Below, in pieces: positions 24,983 through 33,427 of a stretch of 64,000 nt of DNA. The stretch spans positions 1,656,388-1,720,387 of the forward strand of contig NZ_LMVC01000002.1 in NCBI RefSeq assembly GCF_001510655.1, in the 5' to 3' direction. This DNA comes from Fictibacillus sp. FJAT-27399. Lineage in GTDB: Bacteria; Bacillota; Bacilli; Bacillales; Fictibacillaceae. The number at the start of each line of letters is the position of its first letter. Positions within the stretch are counted from its first letter, which is position 1. The notes under the pieces are model-generated. The model saw only the letters and a list, made by a program, of their open reading frames with translations, ran no database searches and was not told where the DNA came from. A program made the translations under genes and the position numbers.

Positions 24983-27376
24983 TTAGATAGTGTTCGCAGC
25001 AGGTTCTTCGTTTCTGAACTTCTTCATTTTGATTCTGAAGAAGAGAAGGGAAGCTGCCAGAATTGGAACCATAAAGTACCCGAGTATGATCGCATTCTGC
25101 CACATAAGACTGTAATCCCCCGTCGTTATGACAGCACGCAGCCCGGCGATAGAATAGGACATCGGCATAAAAAAGTGAACCGTCTGAAGTGAGGAAGGAA
25201 TCATTTCTGTCGGGAATGTTCCTCCGCTTGATGTTAATTGGAAGATCAGCATCAGGATAACGATAAATCGTCCAGGGTTACCCATGGTTGTAACAAGGAA
25301 CTGAATAATGGCCATGAACGTTAAGCTGATGATGATACTGAACAAAACAAATCTGCCTGTGCTCTGTACTTCGAGATCAAGACCTTGCAGCAAGATCAGA
25401 TCCGCGATTAGAGCTTGAACAATGCCTGTCACTGCCATAAAAGCATATTTGCTGAAGAACCAGCTGAATGCATTTTTGGGTTTCATCGCTGGTTCAACGA
25501 GCGGGAACACAATGGTCAGCATGAGGGCACCTACAAACAGTCCCAGGGACAAGAAGTATGGAGCAAGCCCGGTTCCATAGGTCATATCTTTTACGGTGCT
25601 GGCGTTCAAGGTTTTTACCGGATTGGAAATCATTTTGACTTCATCATCCGTAGCTTTCGCTTTGTGAGCCTTTTCTGCCGCTTTGTTCAATTCTCCAGCC
25701 AGTTTTTCATTGCCGGATTTAATAGAATCGACACCGGAAGCCAGTTTACCAGCCCCATCATTCAGCTGGCGTGCTCCATCGCTCAGCTTCCCTGAACCGT
25801 CTTTTGCACTCTGCAGGCCATTCGTAAGATCAATGCTTCCTTTTGCCAGTTTAGACTGGCCTTGGCTGAGTTTGCCGACGTTATCGACAAGACCTGACCA
25901 GCCTTGGGACAACCCTGCTGTTCCTGCAGACAATTTAGCGGAGCCATCGGCTAATTGATCGGCACCACCTTTTGCTTCTCCGATTTTGGACATAAACGTT
26001 TTTGTTCCTTCAAGCAATTTCTGCTGTCCAGAAGCCAGCTGAGCCGTGCCGTCTACCAGTTTCTCCTGGCCGGCATGAAGGGCTTCTGCACCTTTTTGAA
26101 ACAGTGCCTGGCCAGCTGATAACTTGTTAGCTCCAGCAGAAAGTTGATCGGCACCAGCTTTTAAAGGCGCTGCCCCCTCGGCTACTTTTTGAGTACCTTC
26201 GCTGACTTGCTTGCTTCCAGCTTCAAGAGCTGCGACCCGGGCCAATATTTCAGCCTTTGGCATATCGGGATTTTTCGCCATATCCTCTTTTAAAGAAGCA
26301 AGGCCCTTGTTCACGGTTTTTGCTCCTGCTGCTGTTTTGTCAGCACCGTCTTTTAACGTTGTCATCCCGGAGGATAACTTTGCCGCTCCGTCCTTAATGC
26401 TGCGGGCGCCATCCTCTAAATCTTTCCCTTTATCATCGAGTACACCTGAGCCTTCATAAGCAGCCGCTGCTCCCGTCTTCAAGTCATCGGCGCCTTTGGC
26501 CAGCTGTTCCTGTCCAGACGTAATCTGATTTCCTTTTTGGTCAAGCTGATCCAGTCCCCCGGAGAGGCTGTTCAGGCCCTTTTCAAGGCTGCTTGCGCCG
26601 TTATTGAGCTGGTCGATCTCAGGGGATTTCTCTTTCATGCCTGAGTACAGCTTTCCAGCTCCGTCTTCGGATTGTTTCAAGCCCTCAGAAAGCTGTGACG
26701 ATCCTCCCGCCAGCTGGCCCAATCCATTGTGAAGGTCTTCTGTCTTGTTTGAAAAGGCTTCAGTGCCTTTAACAAGATCGTGTGAGCCGCCAGAAGCTTT
26801 TGAAGAACCATCTGCTAGTTTTCCCGCACCATCTGATGCTTTCTTGAAACCATCGCCCATTTCGCCAATTTTATCAAAAATGATTCCGGTATACTTTTTG
26901 GAAATTTCATTAGAGAGCTTGTTTTCAAGCTGTTCTACACCTTTTTTCCCGATTTGGGAGGCAAGATAGTTATAGCCAGAATTTGTTTTATAATTTAACT
27001 GAAGTTTATCAGGATGAGGATCCATCGCTGTTTTAGCTTTTTCTGAGAAGTTTCCCGGAACCTCAATGACCGCATAATACTGATTATCCTTTAAGCCCTT
27101 TTCAGCTTTATCCGAACTGACAAATTCCCACTTGAAGTCTGAGTTATCCTTCAGATCTTTTACTAAATCATCACCGATTTGAAGCTTTTCACCATCCAGC
27201 TTAGCTCCCTTATCCTCGTTTACTACAGCGACCGGCAGCTTATCCGTATGCGAATATGGATCCCAGAAAGCCCACAAGTAAATTCCACTGTACAAGATGG
27301 GAATAAACAAAATGGCTGCAACCGGAATCAGTAATTTCGGATTGCGGAGAACGGCCTGAAATTGTTTTCTTATCAT
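24983..27376 (-). CDS. yhgE: YhgE/Pip family membrane protein
   Basis: The 797-residue protein has one membrane segment near residues 12-35 (IPVAAILFIPILYSGIYL), a large extracellular domain of about 590 residues and five or so membrane segments at the C-terminus. This is the YhgE/Pip architecture (an ABC-2-like membrane part, also seen in phage infection proteins). The middle, residues about 180-580, is built of short degenerate repeats of the type LxxGxxxLxxGxxxL, probably a long helical rod. I chose ATG at 27376 after GGGTGA; the frame opens further upstream through a likely operator. It is paired with the TetR gene yhgD. The function is unknown. Confidence 0.85.
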   Translation of the reverse strand: MIRKQFQAVLRNPKLLIPVAAILFIPILYSGIYLWAFWDPYSHTDKLPVAVVNEDKGAKLDGEKLQIGDDLVKDLKDNSDFKWEFVSSDKAEKGLKDNQYYAVIEVPGNFSEKAKTAMDPHPDKLQLNYKTNSGYNYLASQIGKKGVEQLENKLSNEISKKYTGIIFDKIGEMGDGFKKASDGAGKLADGSSKASGGSHDLVKGTEAFSNKTEDLHNGLGQLAGGSSQLSEGLKQSEDGAGKLYSGMKEKSPEIDQLNNGASSLEKGLNSLSGGLDQLDQKGNQITSGQEQLAKGADDLKTGAAAAYEGSGVLDDKGKDLEDGARSIKDGAAKLSSGMTTLKDGADKTAAGAKTVNKGLASLKEDMAKNPDMPKAEILARVAALEAGSKQVSEGTQKVAEGAAPLKAGADQLSAGANKLSAGQALFQKGAEALHAGQEKLVDGTAQLASGQQKLLEGTKTFMSKIGEAKGGADQLADGSAKLSAGTAGLSQGWSGLVDNVGKLSQGQSKLAKGSIDLTNGLQSAKDGSGKLSDGARQLNDGAGKLASGVDSIKSGNEKLAGELNKAAEKAHKAKATDDEVKMISNPVKTLNASTVKDMTYGTGLAPYFLSLGLFVGALMLTIVFPLVEPAMKPKNAFSWFFSKYAFMAVTGIVQALIADLILLQGLDLEVQSTGRFVLFSIIISLTFMAIIQFLVTTMGNPGRFIVILMLIFQLTSSGGTFPTEMIPSSLQTVHFFMPMSYSIAGLRAVITTGDYSLMWQNAIILGYFMVPILAASLLFFRIKMKKFRNEEPAANTI

Positions 27377-27411
27377 GCTAATTTCACCCATTTCTATCAT
27401 TTCATACAATA

Positions 27412-27434
27412 TGACTATTTTGGTCAATCGGTCA
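27412..27434. promoter_or_regulatory. Candidate YhgD operator 1 (23-bp inverted repeat)
   Basis: TGACTA-N11-CGGTCA lies 36-58 bases upstream of the yhgE start. The same half-site geometry occurs at 27481 and 28130. Confidence 0.55.
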
Positions 27435-27480
27435 TTTTATTTCAAAAAAAGAGAGATCTTGCAATAAAGATCACTTAAAA

Positions 27481-27503
27481 TGACTAAAATTAAAATTTGG
27501 TCA
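27481..27503. promoter_or_regulatory. Candidate YhgD operator 2 (23-bp inverted repeat)
   Basis: TGACTA-N11-TGGTCA; 9 of 11 positions match between the half-sites. It lies between yhgD and yhgE. Confidence 0.6.
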
Positions 27504-27541
27504 TTCACAAAAATACCACGAATATAACAGGTTTGCAACTG

Positions 27542-28111
27542 TTACCTTTTAAGTCCCGTCATTAAAATATTTTCAATAATGTCCGCAATCTCTTCCTTGC
27601 TGAGAGGCTCATGTTCCTGCTCCCAATCAAATACGAGCGAAACGTACATTTTCAGCATCACAAAAGAAGTAATCTCTGTGTTGCACTTCCTAATTTCTCC
27701 TTTTTCAATGGCTTTCTGAAGCTCTTGTTTAATAAAAGTGATTACAGCCGTCTCAAGCATGACGCTTGCCTCTTTTACGGCAGGAGTATTCAGTTCTCTT
27801 CCTTCCTGTGCAATCTTGATTGCAAGCTGATGGGACTTGCGGAAATCCAGGACACCATATAATGCGGAATGAAGATTTTCATGAAATGCTCGGTCTTCCT
27901 TTATCGCATCTGCTGCGACATGCCGTATCTGCCTTACAAGATCGGTTACAATTTCCCTGAACAGTTCTTCTTTATTATCAAAAAAAGTATAAATTGTCCC
28001 TTTACCGACATTAGCAATTTTAGCTACCTGATCCATAGTGGTGGCTTTATATCCAAACAGCGAAAAAGACTTTGCTGCAGCTTCAATAATATTTTGTTTT
28101 CGATCAATCAT
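27542..28111 (-). CDS. yhgD: TetR family regulator YhgD
   Basis: The 189-residue protein has a TetR N-terminal helix-turn-helix in residues about 2-50 (IIEAAAKSFSLFGYKATTM and VAKIANVGKGTIYTFFDNKEEL) and a helical ligand domain with no recognised ligand. I chose ATG at 28111, preceded by AAAGGG, since it begins where TetR domains usually begin. The open frame to 28159 would run through an operator-like palindrome. It sits directly upstream of yhgE as in B. subtilis. Three 23-bp palindromes flank the pair, suggesting it represses both genes. Confidence 0.9.
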   Translation of the reverse strand: MIDRKQNIIEAAAKSFSLFGYKATTMDQVAKIANVGKGTIYTFFDNKEELFREIVTDLVRQIRHVAADAIKEDRAFHENLHSALYGVLDFRKSHQLAIKIAQEGRELNTPAVKEASVMLETAVITFIKQELQKAIEKGEIRKCNTEITSFVMLKMYVSLVFDWEQEHEPLSKEEIADIIENILMTGLKR

Positions 28112-28129
28112 GGGCTCATTCCCTTTCAC

Positions 28130-28152
28130 TGACCATTTTTCCCATCTGGTCA
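28130..28152. promoter_or_regulatory. Candidate YhgD operator 3 (23-bp inverted repeat)
   Basis: TGACCA-N11-TGGTCA has perfect half-sites and lies 19 bases upstream of the yhgD start codon. Confidence 0.62.
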
Positions 28153-28194
28153 ATTTCAAACTTTACCACGTTATTGCGGATCACACAAGTATCA

Positions 28195-29448
28195 TTAGGA
28201 AGATTTAACAGGCAAGGTCAATAAAACCTTCGTCCCTTCCTCCGGTGTACTTTCATACCGCACGCTCCCTCCAATACTACGGATGAGCCGGCTAATAATC
28301 ATTGTGCCCAAACCTGTGCCCTTAGTCTTTGTTGTATAAAAAGGAAGCCCGATCTGCTGAAGTTCTTCTTCAGACATGCCTTTTCCATTATCTTCAATCG
28401 CCAGTGTAATGGAGTCTTTGGAGAAAGAATGTTTATAAACTGTAATCAGCCCTTCTTTTCCATCCGTTGACTCAATGGCATTTTTAATAATATTGATCAG
28501 ACATTGTTTCACATGATGCTCATCAGCAACGATTTCATCATTCTCTCCAGTTAGCTCGTACGCAATGACTGTATTATGAAGAAATCCGTAAGGCCTTATC
28601 AGTGAGAGCGTATCCTGGATCAATTTATCCAGTTGAAGGACCTTTAGATCTGGCTTTCCGGGTTTGACCAAAGTTAAGTAATCAGTAATGATTTTATTGG
28701 TTCGGTCTAATTCATCCAATATTAAAGGAGCAAGCTCTTCCAGCTTTTTATCTTCCGTATCCTTTGCCAAAAATTGAATGAGACCCCGGACAGTAGTCAG
28801 CGGGTTCCTGACCTCATGAGCGATCGCTGCTGCCATCTGCCCTACCACAGAGAGTTTATCGAGATAGGCGGTTTCTTCAAGCCTCATATTAATGAACGTC
28901 AATCTTTCAATAAGGATGATAGAAGTAAAGAAAGACACATTAAAGCAAATGAAATAAACCCAATAAAAGTCTCTTGGAAGAAAATCCATCTCACTATGAA
29001 TAATCATCATATAGATGATCGTGTAAACGGCCGCAATAACTATTCCAGCTCTCCATTTTTTCATTTCCTCAGTAAAAAAACCTTTGTATGCCCCTGCAAT
29101 GACAAACGCCACTAAGGCAAGCACAACGCCAAGGAAAGCAAAATGGCCCCCGATGATAAGCCTCGCTATAGAAACAATGATCGTGCATATCGCACCTGGC
29201 AGCAATCCGCCGTAGAGAGTCGCAACAACAATCGGAACGTTTCTAAGGTCAAAAAAGGAGTCCTTCAGCGTTTCAATAGGATAGGCCATACAAAGCAAAG
29301 CACAGATGCCGGCAATCCCCCCATAAAGCATTTTGGCCTTTAGCGCCAGCTTCCGCTCAATAAGAAAAGGTACAATCGTATTGGCGATATAGGTTAAAGA
29401 AAAGATAACAGCTATATTCACAAACAGCGGCTGTAAAAAGTATTTCAT
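28195..29448 (-). CDS. Membrane sensor histidine kinase, KinB-like
   Basis: The 417-residue kinase has about six membrane segments in the first 180 residues (a 5TMR-LYT-like sensor), then a dimerisation H-box AAAIAHEVRNPLTTVRG, an N-box CLINIIKNAIEST, and G-boxes DNGKGMSEEEL and GTGLGTMIISRL. The H-box is of the sporulation kinase type, as in B. subtilis Kin proteins. I chose ATG at 29448 with GAAGGG upstream. No response regulator gene is adjacent, which fits a phosphorelay kinase feeding Spo0F. That role is inferred. Confidence 0.85.
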   Translation of the reverse strand: MKYFLQPLFVNIAVIFSLTYIANTIVPFLIERKLALKAKMLYGGIAGICALLCMAYPIETLKDSFFDLRNVPIVVATLYGGLLPGAICTIIVSIARLIIGGHFAFLGVVLALVAFVIAGAYKGFFTEEMKKWRAGIVIAAVYTIIYMMIIHSEMDFLPRDFYWVYFICFNVSFFTSIILIERLTFINMRLEETAYLDKLSVVGQMAAAIAHEVRNPLTTVRGLIQFLAKDTEDKKLEELAPLILDELDRTNKIITDYLTLVKPGKPDLKVLQLDKLIQDTLSLIRPYGFLHNTVIAYELTGENDEIVADEHHVKQCLINIIKNAIESTDGKEGLITVYKHSFSKDSITLAIEDNGKGMSEEELQQIGLPFYTTKTKGTGLGTMIISRLIRSIGGSVRYESTPEEGTKVLLTLPVKSS

Positions 29449-29547
29449 CACATAAGTCCCTTCAGTAAATCCCTGCAAACCAAGTATATCAAATTTATCC
29501 CTTTCATATGTTTTGAGCACAAAAAAGCGCGATAGGTCCGATGTGGC

Positions 29548-30966
29548 CTATCGCAAGGTTTTGATAATATGGGTAACCGCCTTTTCAGCTGAAGCTACAC
29601 AATCGGGAAGCCCTACACCTTCATAGGAGGCACCTGCAGCATATACACCCGGATAATGTGCTGAAAGATTGTCCTGTAGTTTTTGCCACAATTGTTTGTG
29701 GTTAACCTCATATTGAGGCATGGACTGAATCCAGCGTGAAACATAATAAAAATCAGGTTCAGAGGTAATGTCCATGATTTTATCCAGATCATTCAGGACG
29801 GCTTTCAGAATAGCTTCGTCAGACTCAAAAACAATTTCCTGGTTATTCGCCCTGCCCACGTAACAGCGGAGCAGAACTTTCCCTTCCGGCGTTGTATGCG
29901 GCCATTTTCGGTGTGTCCACGTACACGCGGTGATGGTTGTTGGTTCCTTCCGCGAAATAACGAAACCTGTACCGTTAATATCATTTTTCAGAGCTGAAGC
30001 CGGAAAAGCCATCGCTATGGTTGCAACTGATGTTGATGGTGTGGAATGGAACTCATCGACCCTGATTTGTTCTGGCAGCAGCTGCTTGGCTACTGAATAA
30101 GGAGAAGCCAGAATCACAGAATCACCATGCGTATTCGTTCCATCTTCCAATTCAATCCGGTATCGTCCTGTTTCTTCACGATCGATGCCTGAAACCTTTT
30201 TGTTTTTCCAGATACTCTCCGGCTCAAGAAGCTCCTCGAGTCTTTCTAAAAGAGATTCCAAACCGGAAGAAAGGGTCAAGAACTGGCCTTTCTTCTTTTT
30301 GCCATAAGTTCCCGGTCTTTCAGAAGCCTTTGGTATATTCTGTTTCATACCGAGTATAAGGCTTCTGGACTTTCTTTCCACATCCTGAAACTGAGGAAAT
30401 GTCGACTGCAGGCTCAGCCGGTCGATGTCTCCTGCGTAAATTCCAGACAGCAAGGGCTCGATCAAGTTTTCAACAACCTGGTCTCCAAGCCTTCTCCGGA
30501 AAAAATGGCCGACAGAAATATCCTGATCCGCTCCTTCACGGCGTGGAAGCACAAGATCCATTGCAGCCCTTGCTTTGCCGGCTTTGGAAAATAACTTGGT
30601 CTTGATGAACGGCCCCACTTTTGTTGGGACACCCATTACGGCTCCTTCAGGGATAGGGTGCAATTTGCCGCCTGACATTACATAGGCCTGACCTGTTTCA
30701 TTGGAAACCAGTTTTTCTTCAAGTCCGGCATGTTCAATTAGTTTCGTCAGGCTTTGCTTGCGTCCTAAATAAGAATCCGGACCACGTTCAATGACAAAAC
30801 CATCGCGATGAATGGTTTTAATTTTTCCACCGAGCCGGTCAGACGCTTCAATCAGCGTGTAAGTAATGGGGAGATTTCTTTCTTTCGCTTCCTTCTGCAA
30901 GTAAAAAGCGGCGGTCAATCCTGTTATACCGCCGCCGATAATTACTACATGCTTCCGCTCTGGCAT
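29548..30966 (-). CDS. hemY: Coproporphyrinogen III/protoporphyrinogen oxidase HemY (CgoX)
   Basis: The 472-residue FAD protein starts with the dinucleotide motif VVIIGGGITGLTAAFYL and has the family segment RLGGKIKTIHRDGFVIERGPDSYL. In Gram-positives the enzyme oxidises coproporphyrinogen III to coproporphyrin III in the coproporphyrin-dependent haem route. I preferred ATG at 30966 over GTG at 30975, which is too close to the SD. It is third of hemE-hemH-hemY, 5 bases after the hemH stop. Confidence 0.92.
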   Translation of the reverse strand: MPERKHVVIIGGGITGLTAAFYLQKEAKERNLPITYTLIEASDRLGGKIKTIHRDGFVIERGPDSYLGRKQSLTKLIEHAGLEEKLVSNETGQAYVMSGGKLHPIPEGAVMGVPTKVGPFIKTKLFSKAGKARAAMDLVLPRREGADQDISVGHFFRRRLGDQVVENLIEPLLSGIYAGDIDRLSLQSTFPQFQDVERKSRSLILGMKQNIPKASERPGTYGKKKKGQFLTLSSGLESLLERLEELLEPESIWKNKKVSGIDREETGRYRIELEDGTNTHGDSVILASPYSVAKQLLPEQIRVDEFHSTPSTSVATIAMAFPASALKNDINGTGFVISRKEPTTITACTWTHRKWPHTTPEGKVLLRCYVGRANNQEIVFESDEAILKAVLNDLDKIMDITSEPDFYYVSRWIQSMPQYEVNHKQLWQKLQDNLSAHYPGVYAAGASYEGVGLPDCVASAEKAVTHIIKTLR

Positions 30967-30971
30967 GATTA

Positions 30972-31913
30972 TCACTTTCCTTTTTGAGTTAAGGCTTCTG
31001 AAACGACATCAGCAAGTGAATCGATGAATTCATCCTTTGCATTCGGCATGGCCGGACGATAATAGTTTACGCCAAGCTCTTCTGTCACTACTTTGCATTC
31101 ATAGTCGTTATCGAACAGAACTTCCAAATGATCGGCAACAAAGCCTACCGGACAATAAACATAGGAAATATACCCGTGCTCTTTATACAGATCTCTTGTT
31201 AAATCCTGTACATCAGGACCAATCCATGGTTCTGGCGTATTTCCTGCGCTTTGCCAGCCGATCGTATAATGAGAGATGCCAGCCTTGGAGGCAATGAGAT
31301 CAGCTGTTTCCTTGAGCTGATCCGGATAAGGGTCTCCCATCTGCAAAATCCGTTCCGGAAGGCTGTGTGCGGAGAAAATAACAACTGTTTTTTCTTTCTC
31401 GCCAGATGGAATCTGATCCATAATCTTGTTGATTTCCTTCACCCAGTAATCTATAAACTTAGGGTTATCATACCATTGATCAATAGAGGTGATGTTTATG
31501 CCTCCTAGATTTCCCGCTTCCTCAGCTGCCCTTCCGTTGTATGATTTCACACTGAACGTAGAGTAATGCGGAGCAAGGACTAGTGAGACTGCCTCATTTA
31601 TTCCATCTTCCTTCATTTGTTTTACGGCATCTTCAATAAATGGATCTATGTGTTTTAAACCTAAATAACTCTTAAACTCAAGATCTTCATAACGGCTGTT
31701 CATCATTTCTTCAAGCCTTTGTGCCTGTTCTTCCGTTATTTTAGCGAGAGGAGAGATCCCCCCGATCATTTCATAACGGCGTGTTAAATCTTGAAGCTGC
31801 TCTTCTGAAGGCTTTTTTCCGCGTCTGATATGTGTATAATATGGCTCAACTTCTTCAAGGCTTCTTGGAGTTCCGTAAGCCATGACAAGCAATCCTACTT
31901 TTCGTTTTTCCAT
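30972..31913 (-). CDS. hemH: Coproporphyrin ferrochelatase HemH (CpfC)
   Basis: The 313-residue enzyme inserts iron into coproporphyrin III. It shows the catalytic His segment [10 protein letters not shown], a second conserved region with [13 protein letters not shown], and the C-terminal region [17 protein letters not shown] with the active-site Glu. ATG at 31913 has GGGGTG 6 bases upstream, and the hemE stop codon lies within that SD. The middle position in the hem operon matches B. subtilis. Confidence 0.94.
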   Translation of the reverse strand: MEKRKVGLLVMAYGTPRSLEEVEPYYTHIRRGKKPSEEQLQDLTRRYEMIGGISPLAKITEEQAQRLEEMMNSRYEDLEFKSYLGLKHIDPFIEDAVKQMKEDGINEAVSLVLAPHYSTFSVKSYNGRAAEEAGNLGGINITSIDQWYDNPKFIDYWVKEINKIMDQIPSGEKEKTVVIFSAHSLPERILQMGDPYPDQLKETADLIASKAGISHYTIGWQSAGNTPEPWIGPDVQDLTRDLYKEHGYISYVYCPVGFVADHLEVLFDNDYECKVVTEELGVNYYRPAMPNAKDEFIDSLADVVSEALTQKGK

Positions 31914-31918
31914 CATCG

Positions 31919-32953
31919 TCACCCCAGTCTGTTAGAAGAATAGTCATGAATAAACGCGGTTAAACGCTGCAGGGTTTCCACTTGCACCTGTGGGAATATC
32001 CCTTTTCCAACGTTAAAAATGAAACCTGGTTCTTCCATTCCTTCGTCAAGGATCTGCTTCGCTTTTTCCTCAATGACCTTCCATGGGGCCAGTAAGATGG
32101 ATGGGTCCAAATTACCTTGCAATGCTTTAGTAATCCCCATCTGTCTGGCTTCTCTTGGAGAGGTTCTCCAGTCAAGTCCGATAACATCGATCGGCAGGTC
32201 GTTCCACTCGTGAAGAAGGTGCCGGGCTCCAGTACCATAGAGGATGAGGGGGACCCCTTCACTGCGAAGCGCTGTAAAGATGCGGTTCATTACTGGTTTG
32301 ATATATGTTCTAAAATCTTCTGCGTTCAGCGCACCGACCCAGGAATCAAATATCTGGAACGCCTGAGCGCCTGCAGCGATTTGTGCTTTTGCATAAGCAA
32401 TCGTCATATCTCCAAGCTTGTCCATAAGCAGGAACCATGCTTCAGAATCAGAATACATCAGTGCTTTTGTAAGGTGATAATCCCTGGATGGCCCGCCTTC
32501 GATCATATAGCTTGCTATCGTGAACGGCGCACCTGCAAATGTAATCAGCGGCACTTCTAGCTGCTGGCGAAGGAGTTTTATTGTGTCGAGCACATAAGGT
32601 ACATCCTTCTCCGGCTGGATAGCTCCAAGTTTTTCTACATCTTCCATTGTGCGTAAAGGACGGTCAATAACAGGCCCAACACCAGCTTTGATCTCAACGT
32701 TGATGCCCAAAGCGGGAACCGGCGACATAATATCCTTATAAAGGATCGCTGCATCTACACCATGCTGGTCGACAGGAAGCTTCGTGACCTGAGCACAAAG
32801 CTCGGGGCGGTGAGTAATGTCAAAAAGCGAATATTTCTCTTTCAGTTTTCGATACTCCGGCTGTGAACGCCCTGCTTGGCGCATATACCAAACCGGTACA
32901 AAACTGTTTTTCTCTTTTCGGCAGGCTTTTAAAAACTCATCGTTAACTGTCAA
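31919..32953 (-). CDS. hemE: Uroporphyrinogen decarboxylase HemE
   Basis: The 344-residue enzyme decarboxylates uroporphyrinogen III to coproporphyrinogen III. It has the signature [19 protein letters not shown] near the N-terminus, the substrate segment [17 protein letters not shown] and the C-terminal NVGKGIFP-type loop. A TTG start at 32953 is the likeliest: AAAGGTG lies 8 bases upstream and the protein then begins [14 protein letters not shown], as in homologues. The upstream ATG at 32995 gives an unusual extension without an SD. It is first of the hem operon. Confidence 0.92.
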   Translation of the reverse strand: MTVNDEFLKACRKEKNSFVPVWYMRQAGRSQPEYRKLKEKYSLFDITHRPELCAQVTKLPVDQHGVDAAILYKDIMSPVPALGINVEIKAGVGPVIDRPLRTMEDVEKLGAIQPEKDVPYVLDTIKLLRQQLEVPLITFAGAPFTIASYMIEGGPSRDYHLTKALMYSDSEAWFLLMDKLGDMTIAYAKAQIAAGAQAFQIFDSWVGALNAEDFRTYIKPVMNRIFTALRSEGVPLILYGTGARHLLHEWNDLPIDVIGLDWRTSPREARQMGITKALQGNLDPSILLAPWKVIEEKAKQILDEGMEEPGFIFNVGKGIFPQVQVETLQRLTAFIHDYSSNRLG

Positions 32954-33180
32954 AATCAACACACCTTTCTGCTTTGAAGCAAAAGCCCGATCCACGTTTC
33001 TTCCTATACTTTGTGTCCCGACCTACTATGAATTCCTGTAATTTAACGTTTAGAAACCCGTTCGCTCCATATCCATTAAACATTGTAAAAGAATTCACAA
33101 TAAATGTATAGCTTCCGGTTTTAAATGTCATGAATTTGACAATCAGCCACCGACAAACATCACAGCACCGGAGGCAAACA

Positions 33181-33419
33181 AGGTGCCAGGCACCAAAATG
33201 GCGGTGCCAGACACCGCTTCGAAGCTGGTGCTTGCAAAAGCTTCGTCGATTAGTGTCTGGCACTGCTCCGATGCGGGTGCTTGCAAAAGCTTCGTCGATT
33301 GGTGCCTGGCACTGCTCCGATGCGGGTGCCTGGCACTACCTTTTTAAACATAAACTTCGAAGTGAAGTGCCTGGCACCTTGTTTACTCCAATTGCGAGTG
33401 CCTGGCACCTTGTTTACTT
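33181..33419. repeat. Cluster of GGTGCCTGGCACC-type repeats with a 49-bp tandem duplication
   Basis: At least seven copies or variants of RGTGYCWGRCACY occur here, including AGGTGCCAGGCACC at 33181. Two 49-bp units (33227-33275 and 33276-33324) are tandem near-copies containing GGTGCTTGCAAAAGCTTCG. The block AGTGCCTGGCACCTTGTTTA appears twice at 33366 and 33397. The cluster fills the gap between pbpF and hemE. A similar core lies at 16086-16137. The rest of the gap (32954-33180) probably holds the hem promoter but shows no gene. Confidence 0.88.
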
Positions 33420-33427
33420 CGAAGATA

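Noticed and set aside
24740-25192. 150-codon plus-strand open frame across repeat copy 2
   Set aside because: It runs through the GC-rich repeat, the yhgE terminator and the antisense of yhgE. It has no SD and only repeats the frame seen in other copies of the element.
33227-33324. CRISPR or coding tandem repeat
   Set aside because: There are only two 49-bp units built around GGTGCC palindromes, with no spacers and no supported frame.
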